Of a DNA stretch of 6,558 nucleotides, positions 1 to 4,900 are shown piece after piece. The notes under the pieces are model-generated. The model was not told the origin of the DNA. It worked only from the letters and a program-made list of their open reading frames with translations, and ran no database searches. Source of the DNA: Vulcanimicrobiota bacterium (lineage in GTDB: Bacteria; Vulcanimicrobiota; Vulcanimicrobiia; Vulcanimicrobiales; Vulcanimicrobiaceae). The position numbers were made by a program, and so were the translations under genes. The DNA is taken from NCBI GenBank assembly GCA_019245995.1, contig JAFAQW010000306.1:1-6558 (forward strand), read 5' to 3'. The number at the start of each line of letters is the position of its first letter. Position 1 is the first letter of the stretch.

Positions 1-196
1 CGTTGTAGAGAATTGGGATCTGTCCTGACGGCGGAGAACCGAAGTTCGCCGGCGGAGGAGAGGCCGGGCCTTGATCCTGTGCGACCGCGTTGGTTCCAAT
101 GTTGCCATGCGATCCACCGGGCTGGGCCGCGCCCGCGGTGAATCCTAAGCCCATCGCCATCAGCAGGGCTAGGACTCCTGTGCTCAGTCGCTTCAA
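1..196 (-). CDS. Secreted protein, N-terminal part only (65 codons, runs off left edge)
   Basis: The reading frame starts with TTG at 196-194 and stays open to the window edge. The start is set by an AGGAGGA Shine-Dalgarno (complement of 201-207) four bases upstream and by what follows it. The first residues are MKRLSTGVLALLMAMG, a basic N-terminus and hydrophobic core of a Sec signal peptide, ending near an AGAAQ cleavage site around residues 21-25. In-frame ATG codons 13 and 15 would destroy the signal peptide. The visible mature part (25-65) is low-complexity, rich in Pro, Gly, Ser and Asn, and ends in PILYN. I recall similar N-termini in exported 'stalk domain' (copper amine oxidase N-domain-like) proteins of Eremiobacterota, where a folded domain begins at such a motif, but that domain is outside the window. 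Function is therefore unassigned; export is the supported statement. It may share a transcript with the thioesterase upstream. Confidence 0.7.
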   Translation of the reverse strand, partial: MKRLSTGVLALLMAMGLGFTAGAAQPGGSHGNIGTNAVAQDQGPASPPPANFGSPPSGQIPILYN

Positions 197-200
197 TGTG

Positions 201-207
201 TCCTCCT
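201..207 (-). promoter_or_regulatory. Strong Shine-Dalgarno for the TTG-started secreted protein
   Basis: The minus strand reads AGGAGGA here, four bases before TTG at 196. This near-perfect anti-16S match is the main reason for calling TTG as the start, since there is no ATG at a suitable distance. Confidence 0.8.
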
Positions 208-228
208 AGTTGAACAATTGAGACTTTA

Positions 229-269
229 GGCTTGCCACTCGTTGGCCCGAATCGGACCGTGGCAACGCC
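229..269 (-). promoter_or_regulatory. Long stem-loop in the 5' leader of the secreted-protein gene
   Basis: Read on the minus strand, 269-267 (GGC) pairs with 231-229 (GCC). After a one-base bulge at 266, 265-259 (UUGCCAC) pairs perfectly with 238-232 (GUGGCAA). Inside this, 258-253 (GGUCCG) pairs with 249-244 (CGGGCC, one G-U) across a three-base loop, leaving a 3'-side bulge AACGA (243-239). That is 16 base pairs ending 32 bases before the TTG start. No U-run follows, so it is not an intrinsic terminator. The same hairpin could form on the plus strand, but no plus-strand gene begins nearby. I could not match it to a riboswitch class known to me. It may be a cis-regulatory or stabilising leader. 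Confidence 0.45.
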
Positions 270-284
270 TTTCGGACCCTCTTC

Positions 285-305
285 GGGAGGAAACGATTGC
301 CTCCC
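285..305. repeat. Perfect 6-base inverted repeat between thioesterase and leader
   Basis: GGGAGG at 285-290 and CCTCCC at 300-305 form a six-pair GC-rich stem with a nine-base loop. It lies 17 bases past the thioesterase stop (minus strand). The downstream minus-strand sequence is GAAGAGGG, not a U-tract, so factor-independent termination is not supported. It could stabilise the 3' end of the thioesterase message or be part of the folded leader that follows. Confidence 0.35.
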
Positions 306-322
306 CTGCAGTAGGAGCCGCT

Positions 323-718
323 CTAGGCCAGCTTTTCTTGTAGCTTTGCCATGAACTTGGCCTTGTCGATGATGTAGCGCTCGTGGCTGCCTTCGGCCAC
401 AGCCTCTTGTTCGTCGAAGACCTGTACCGCAAAACTGACGCGAGGACCATCGAGCATGACGACCTCAACTTCGGTGCGCACGATAAAGCCCACAGGAACC
501 GGCTTGCGATGCTCCAAGTCGACGTGCGTTCCCAGCGTGATTTGGCCGCTGCGCAGAATCGGTTCCACGCACGCGATCGCAGCGCTTTCGACCAACTGGA
601 CGAGCATGGAGGTCGAGAGCACGTCCACGCCTTTGTTCCCGGCCTTTTCGGCCGTCATCCACTCTTCGACGCGGCTCTGAAGGCTGTACGAGCGTCCGAT
701 GTCGAGTTTCACGCTCAT
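323..718 (-). CDS. Hotdog-fold thioesterase, fluoroacetyl-CoA thioesterase (FlK)-like
   Basis: This 131-residue protein has the size and layout of single-domain hotdog acyl-CoA thioesterases of the FlK type, which hydrolyse small acyl-CoA thioesters in the cytoplasm. In Streptomyces cattleya FlK the catalytic residues are Thr42, Glu50 and His76, with Gly69 before them. Here Thr36 (in LSTSML), Glu44 (in QLVESA), Gly63 (in TLGTHV) and His70 (in DLEHRKPVPVG) keep exactly those spacings (8, 26 and 7 residues). The segment after His70, ending in PVPVG, also resembles the family. The C-terminal strands (95-120, with HERYIID) close the hotdog sheet. The ATG at 718 is followed two codons later by a GTG (712) at a better distance from GGGGGA, so the true start may be three bases in either reading of the ribosome site; an in-frame stop upstream excludes a much longer protein. 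The acyl substrate cannot be told from sequence; fluoroacetate resistance should not be assumed. Confidence 0.85.
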   Translation of the reverse strand: MSVKLDIGRSYSLQSRVEEWMTAEKAGNKGVDVLSTSMLVQLVESAAIACVEPILRSGQITLGTHVDLEHRKPVPVGFIVRTEVEVVMLDGPRVSFAVQVFDEQEAVAEGSHERYIIDKAKFMAKLQEKLA

Positions 719-840
719 TCCCCCGGGAGATACGCCTTGCAGCCAAAGACCTCATGCCGGGGTTACTGAATCAAAAGGCGCGTGGTGCCGTATATCACTA
801 GCGTGGGGATTGCCTCGTCCGGACTATTTATAGAAGGAAG
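719..840. promoter_or_regulatory. Divergent intergenic region with direct repeat and weak -10-like site
   Basis: This spacer must carry the start signals for the thioesterase (leftward) and the efflux operon (rightward). GCGTGG occurs at 780-785 and 801-806, in the same orientation and exactly 21 bases apart, with TATATC (791-796) between the copies as a possible -10 for the rightward operon. No convincing -35 sits 16-18 bases upstream of it. A second AT-rich patch, CTATTTATAG (824-833), directly abuts the ribosome-binding site. CCCCGG (721-726) and CCGGGG (757-762) are complementary but 30 bases apart. The repeat could be an operator, but six bases is short. Confidence 0.35.
834..840 (+). 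promoter_or_regulatory. Ribosome-binding site of the efflux adaptor gene; start ambiguous
   Basis: AAGGAAG lies directly before ATG 841 and 11 bases (from the end of AAGGA) before a second in-frame ATG at 850. The distance to 841 is only two bases, shorter than usual, and the distance to 850 is somewhat long. Both starts keep the signal sequence, so the choice changes only the first three residues. Confidence 0.55.
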
Positions 841-2118
841 ATGCTGACAATGAGTTCGTTTTCGCCCTGCCACAGGGTGAGAGTTTTGCCGCTGGCCGTC
901 GTCGTTGCGCTCGGGGCCGGTACTGGTTGCGGGAAGAAGCCGGACCAGGGCCCGATGCCGCTAACGGTGGACGCGGCTGCCGCGACGCGACAGAACCTGG
1001 CGACCTACGTCACCTTGGACGGACAGATCGCGCCCCTGGAACAGTCCACGTTGGCGTTCCAGCAAAGCGGTACGATCGACCAGATCCGGGTCAACATCGG
1101 CGATATGGTTCATCGCGGCGAGTTGCTCGCAACGATCGATCCATCGACGCTTCAGGCCCAACTCTCCCAGGCGCAGGCTCAGGCAGCGCAATACTCGGCC
1201 GCCGCGCAGGGCGCGGTCGTAGGCTACCCCGTGCAGGTTCAGGCCAACGAGGCGGCCGTTCAAACCGCCAAGGCTTCGTTGGATAACGCGCGGTTGGTCT
1301 ACGAACAGAATCAACAACTGTACAAACAAGGCTACGTATCACAGACGCAGCTCCAGCAATCGCGGTCGAATTACGTGCAGGCGCAGCAAACCTACAATAA
1401 CGCGGTCGTGGCATTGCGCAACAACCAGGTCAGCGCACAGAACGTTAGGGCCCAACAGGCGCAAGCCGCCGCGGCCGGAGCGCAGGCGCACGTGATCAGC
1501 ACGCAGCTGTCACAAACGTATCTGTATGCGCCGTACGACGCCGTCGTGGCGAATCGACTCGTGGATCCCGGCGCCTTCGCGTCGCCATCCCAGCCCGTGT
1601 TGCAAGTGGCCCGAATCGATCGCGTGTGGATCAATGTGAACGTGCCGGACGAAGATCTCGGCTACGTCCACCCGGGCACCTCGGTGACCTTCCAGTCGAC
1701 TTCACTTCCCGGTCGTACGTACCACGCCGCCGTTCAAACGGTTAACTCGGTGCCGACCTCGGGGACCCTGTCGTATCTGGCGCGCATCGAGTTGCAAAAC
1801 CCCAGTTACGCGCTGCGCGGCGGGATGCTGGTATCCGTGACGCTGACCAAGTCGCGCGCCGTCGGCGCGATCGTCGTTCCCCGCAGCGCCGTCGCGCAGA
1901 CGCCAAACGGCGACATGGTCTACACGATCGTCGACAACAAGGCCCAGGCGGTGCCGGTACGAGTGGGCGTGCAGACCGACACGATGGCGCAGGTGATGAG
2001 TCCGCGAGTGCGGCCCGGGACGATGGTCATCACGACCCGTCCGGATGCGCTCAAAGACGGAAGCCTCGTCGCGATCGCCGGAGCGAACGGTCCTTCCGGC
2101 GCCGGCACGGTGCATTAG
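841..2118 (+). CDS. Efflux periplasmic adaptor (RND/MFP, HlyD family), probable lipoprotein
   Basis: This is the membrane fusion protein of a tripartite exporter, bridging an inner-membrane pump and a TolC-type channel in the periplasm. It has 425 residues, usual for the family. A basic, hydrophobic leader (11-29) ends at Cys30 in GAGTGC; the lipobox is poor because Gly27 replaces the usual Leu, so lipidation is probable rather than certain. Domains in order: first lipoyl half about 55-100 (SGTIDQIRVNIGDMVHRGE), a Gln/Ala-rich alpha-helical coiled-coil hairpin about 101-225, second lipoyl half about 226-258 (YAPYDAVVANRLVDPG), beta-barrel about 259-340 (VWINVNVPDEDLGYVHPG), and membrane-proximal domain about 341-413. 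At the hairpin tip the channel-docking pattern R-x3-L-x6-S appears as Gln156, Leu160, Ser167, so the Arg is replaced. The channel gene follows three bases downstream, but no RND or ABC pump gene is present in the window. The substrate is unknown. Confidence 0.95.
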   Translation: MLTMSSFSPCHRVRVLPLAVVVALGAGTGCGKKPDQGPMPLTVDAAAATRQNLATYVTLDGQIAPLEQSTLAFQQSGTIDQIRVNIGDMVHRGELLATIDPSTLQAQLSQAQAQAAQYSAAAQGAVVGYPVQVQANEAAVQTAKASLDNARLVYEQNQQLYKQGYVSQTQLQQSRSNYVQAQQTYNNAVVALRNNQVSAQNVRAQQAQAAAAGAQAHVISTQLSQTYLYAPYDAVVANRLVDPGAFASPSQPVLQVARIDRVWINVNVPDEDLGYVHPGTSVTFQSTSLPGRTYHAAVQTVNSVPTSGTLSYLARIELQNPSYALRGGMLVSVTLTKSRAVGAIVVPRSAVAQTPNGDMVYTIVDNKAQAVPVRVGVQTDTMAQVMSPRVRPGTMVITTRPDALKDGSLVAIAGANGPSGAGTVH

Positions 2119-2121
2119 AAG

Positions 2122-3729
2122 ATGAAGCGACCCATGCTTCCGGCGCGGGGGCTCCTTGTCGCCCTCGCGCTCGGCTCCCTTATGAGCGGCATCGCCTTCG
2201 CCCAAAACGTCGCTCCGCCGGGATCGGATCAGCCCATGCCCGGAGTGCGAATGCCGTCGCCGCTGCCGCAACCGACCATCAGCGGAACGCCCATACCGTA
2301 TCCCGCCTACGGCACGCCCGCGCCAGACGTCGTCAAGCTGGCGCCCAAGAAGGGGGTGCCGCAATCGATCTCGTTGGAGGACGCGATCCGCATCGCGGTG
2401 GCCTTGTCCCCGACCTTCGCGCTGCAGAATGCCCAGTGGGCGGCCATCCATGCCAAATACAGAGCGTCGCTTCAAGCCTACTATCCGGGAATCAGCGGTA
2501 CCGCCAACGTTGGCAAATCGTACGGCAGCGGAAGCAGTGGCTCCACCAGTTCGCTCACCGGCGTCACGCCCTCTCCCGCTGCGGCGCCGACTCCGACCAC
2601 CATTCCGACGAAGGCGCCCTTCGGCGTATACAGTCAGAGCGTTTTTACGCAAGAATCGGTCGGAATAACCATCACGCAACTCATTTTCGATGGTGGCCGG
2701 ACGATTGCCGCAATACGGTCGGCGAAGGCTGCCGACATTGCGGGGCGCGCCACGTTGCTGCGGCAACTGCAAACTCTCGCCCTACAGGTCGCCAACGCGT
2801 ACTACGCGGTTCTCGAAAACAACGCGACGGTGGCTGCCGATGCCCAACTCGTGCATGAGTTTGAGGTAAACGAGGCGGCCGTCGCCGCGCAAATCCGCAA
2901 CGGTGCGGCGGCGCGCTCCGACATCGCGGCGGCGCAATTCCAGACCGCGCAGGCGCGCGGAAACCTCATCACCGCGCAGGGCAACGCGATCGGGGCACAG
3001 TCGACCTTTGCCACGACGCTGGGGCTGGACGCGGATGCCGAGGTCGTGCCAAAGCCGCTGCGAGCGACGCCCGCGGTGGCGACGCCGCCATACGCCGGTT
3101 CGTTGAAGCGCGCTTTACTGATGCGGCCTGATTACGTCTCGGCGCAATATAACGTCGAGTCGGCAAAGGAAAATCTTCGGTATGCCAAGCTCGCCCGATT
3201 TCCGGTTTTGGCCGCTGCGGCGACGGACAACATTGGCCGTACCTTCACGAACTGCTACTCGACGACGACGACGCTTCGCAACGGAAACGTCGTTCCGGTA
3301 TCGTTTTGTCCGGGGCCGGCCGGTTGGTCGAACAATAAGACGTTGGGATTGAACCTCGCAATTCCGATCTACGACCAAGGTGTCACGAATTATAACGTAG
3401 CCGTGGCGCAGTCGCAACTCGATCAAGCAATAGCTTCGTTCAACGTGACGAGGTTAACCGTCGAGTCGGACGTTCGATCTTCGCTCGCGACGATGACCTC
3501 CGCGGAAGCCGCTCTGGTACAGGCACGCTCCGAGTTGGTTTCCGCGCAGGTGTCGCTCGACGCGACGCAAGCCCAATATAAGGTCGGCGCAACGACTATC
3601 CTCAACGTGGTTACGGCCGAGGCGAATCTTTCGACCGCGCAGTCCGCATACATCACCGCGCTCTACAACGTTCAGACGGCCCGACAGAATTATCTGTATG
3701 CCACCGGGGTCAGCGACGTTCAACTCTAA
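2122..3729 (+). CDS. TolC-family outer-membrane efflux channel
   Basis: This is the outer-membrane factor that, with the preceding adaptor, forms the exit duct of a tripartite pump or type I secretion system. At 535 residues it is slightly longer than typical (about 420-500). A signal peptide (1-27) ends in IAFA|QN. A Pro-rich segment (31-75) follows and should sit at the periplasmic side before the first helix. The two OEP repeats start near 83 (SLEDAIRIAVALSP) and 325 (SLKRALLMRPDYVSA). Each shows the expected features: helices, a membrane strand ending in QLIFDGG (186-192) or IPIYDQG (414-420), and helical returns with GAAARSDIAAAQFQTA (261-276) and VGATTILNVVTAEANL (488-503) near the periplasmic tip. 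The first surface loop (about 135-170) is Ser/Thr/Pro-rich. The second (about 374-405) contains the only two cysteines, Cys378 and Cys396. No good Shine-Dalgarno precedes ATG 2122; only three bases separate it from the previous stop, so translation is probably coupled to the adaptor. Confidence 0.95.
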   Translation: MKRPMLPARGLLVALALGSLMSGIAFAQNVAPPGSDQPMPGVRMPSPLPQPTISGTPIPYPAYGTPAPDVVKLAPKKGVPQSISLEDAIRIAVALSPTFALQNAQWAAIHAKYRASLQAYYPGISGTANVGKSYGSGSSGSTSSLTGVTPSPAAAPTPTTIPTKAPFGVYSQSVFTQESVGITITQLIFDGGRTIAAIRSAKAADIAGRATLLRQLQTLALQVANAYYAVLENNATVAADAQLVHEFEVNEAAVAAQIRNGAAARSDIAAAQFQTAQARGNLITAQGNAIGAQSTFATTLGLDADAEVVPKPLRATPAVATPPYAGSLKRALLMRPDYVSAQYNVESAKENLRYAKLARFPVLAAAATDNIGRTFTNCYSTTTTLRNGNVVPVSFCPGPAGWSNNKTLGLNLAIPIYDQGVTNYNVAVAQSQLDQAIASFNVTRLTVESDVRSSLATMTSAEAALVQARSELVSAQVSLDATQAQYKVGATTILNVVTAEANLSTAQSAYITALYNVQTARQNYLYATGVSDVQL

Positions 3730-3742
3730 CTAGGGCGGCATA

Positions 3743-4900
3743 ATGGGTCAGACCACGCCGATCCCTGCTACGGTCTCCGACCCCATCAATTCCGCGATCC
3801 TGGCCGTCTCGGAGGATCGCCTGAGCGGTTTTCAGATCGATCCGTTCGGTGAGATTGCCGCGCGCAGCGGCCTCGATGTCGAGACCGTCATCGAACGCAT
3901 CCGCGCGATGTTGTCGGCGGGAACGATCCGTCGCGTGCGGCAGACGCTGCTCGCGACCAATCTCGCGGCGGGGGCGTTGTGCGCGTGGGAGGTACCACCG
4001 GAACGGTTGGAGCTCGCGTTCGATTTCATGTTCCGAGACGATCCGTTTTCGGGGCACGTCGTCATCCGAACGACCGACGCGGCGACCCCCGGCAGCACGT
4101 ATCGCTTGTGGACGACGCTCAAGGTGCCGCAAGGATTCTCGTTGCGCAAGCACGCGCAGTGGCTCGCCGGCCGAGTCGGCGCCGACCGCTTCCGGCTCAT
4201 GCCTGCAAAGATGCTCTTCGCACTCGGCGTCGGACACGTTCGGCGGCGCGGTTTTGCGCCGGGGGCGCGGGCCGACGAGCCGGCCCAGCCGCTCCATGCC
4301 GGCATCGTGGAGCTTTCCGCGCTGGAATGGCGAGCGTTAACCGCGCTCAAGCGCGAGTTTCGCGTTGAAGAGCTCGTGCGCGACCTGTGGCGAGCGCGAG
4401 CGGCCGAAGCGGAGCTCGACCTCGACAAGTTCGTCGCCATCGCCCGAACGCTGCAAGTCCGAGGCGTCATTGGGCGCTTCTCGACCTTCCTCGAACACGT
4501 AAAACCCACGGCCGGCAACGAGCGAGTGACCCGTTACAACGCGCTGTTTCATTGGGCCGTTCCGACGGGCCGCGAGGTGGACGCCGGTTGTGAGGTCGGC
4601 AGACACTACGCGATCACGCACGCCTATTGGCGCGAGGGCGGCCCGGAGTTCCACGACGTGAACATCATGGCCGTCGCGCACGGCATGGAGAAGGAGCGGG
4701 TTCTGGCGCACAAGGCCGCAATAGACGACCATCTGCGGGAGGCGGGCATCGCGTTTTCGTATACGAACGTCTTCTGGGGCGGACGCAGCGAGATCAAGCC
4801 CTCAGAGATCGCTCCCGAGGCGTACGTCGCATTTTGTGAAACGCACGGGATCGATTCGGATATGATGCGCGTGCATCGCGAGGAAGGAGCATCGGCTTGA
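3743..4900 (+). CDS. Fused AhbA-AhbB-like siroheme decarboxylase (double AsnC-fold protein)
   Basis: Stand-alone AhbA and AhbB (and NirD, L, G, H) are single AsnC-fold proteins of about 150-190 residues that together decarboxylate siroheme to 12,18-didecarboxysiroheme for heme or heme d1 synthesis. This 385-residue protein holds two such units. Unit one (about 15-170) has a winged-helix part with PFGEIAARSGL and wing GTIRRV (60-65), then YRLWTTLKVP (120-129), close to the NLWFTL strand of AhbA, and MPAKMLFALGVGHVRR (153-168). Unit two (about 190-365) has wing GVIGRF (241-246), NALFHWAVP (266-274), ITHAYWRE (291-298) and NIMAVAHG (307-314), an AhbB/NirL-like succession. The His-x-Tyr-x-Arg signature is complete in unit two (His293, Tyr295, Arg297) but reads His105, Val107, Arg109 in unit one. 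It starts 13 bases after the channel gene behind a weak AGGGCGG site and overlaps the next gene by one base. An AsnC-type regulator is the alternative reading. Enzyme activity is inferred. Confidence 0.72.
   Translation: MGQTTPIPATVSDPINSAILAVSEDRLSGFQIDPFGEIAARSGLDVETVIERIRAMLSAGTIRRVRQTLLATNLAAGALCAWEVPPERLELAFDFMFRDDPFSGHVVIRTTDAATPGSTYRLWTTLKVPQGFSLRKHAQWLAGRVGADRFRLMPAKMLFALGVGHVRRRGFAPGARADEPAQPLHAGIVELSALEWRALTALKREFRVEELVRDLWRARAAEAELDLDKFVAIARTLQVRGVIGRFSTFLEHVKPTAGNERVTRYNALFHWAVPTGREVDAGCEVGRHYAITHAYWREGGPEFHDVNIMAVAHGMEKERVLAHKAAIDDHLREAGIAFSYTNVFWGGRSEIKPSEIAPEAYVAFCETHGIDSDMMRVHREEGASA
4881..4889 (+). promoter_or_regulatory. Shine-Dalgarno of the substrate-binding protein inside the preceding gene
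   Basis: AGGAAGGAG lies in the last codons of the decarboxylase-like gene, ten bases before ATG 4900. The stop and start overlap as TGATG, so ribosomes can both re-initiate and load afresh. Confidence 0.75.

Noticed and set aside
285..305. Intrinsic terminator after the thioesterase
   Set aside because: The stem is good but neither strand has a U-run after it; kept only as an inverted repeat.
383..769. A 128-codon plus-strand frame opposite the thioesterase
   Set aside because: The minus-strand protein has the FlK triad at exact spacing, while the plus-strand frame has no family features and no ribosome site.
754..801. A 15-residue upstream open frame before the efflux operon (ATG CCG GGG ... 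TAG)
   Set aside because: No Shine-Dalgarno precedes it, it ends 39 bases before the adaptor start, and it shows no attenuator-type codon run.
810..833. TTGCCT ... TATTTA as a -35/-10 pair for the efflux operon
   Set aside because: Only nine bases separate the two hexamers, and the second touches the ribosome-binding site.
1702..2772. A 356-codon open frame on the minus strand across the adaptor and channel genes
   Set aside because: Its translation is Arg/Gly/His-rich without domain features, it lies opposite two unmistakable genes, and it arises from the codon pattern of high-GC DNA.
3710..4518. Minus-strand open frames (195 and 228 codons) opposite the decarboxylase-like gene
   Set aside because: Arg-rich or Ser-rich compositions with no motifs, overlapping each other in different frames; the plus-strand product is clearly structured.
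3743..4900. A transcriptional regulator of the operon because of its AsnC-type winged-helix segments
   Set aside because: Siroheme decarboxylases keep the same winged-helix part, and the strand motifs in both halves match those enzymes; the regulator reading is retained only as the alternative.
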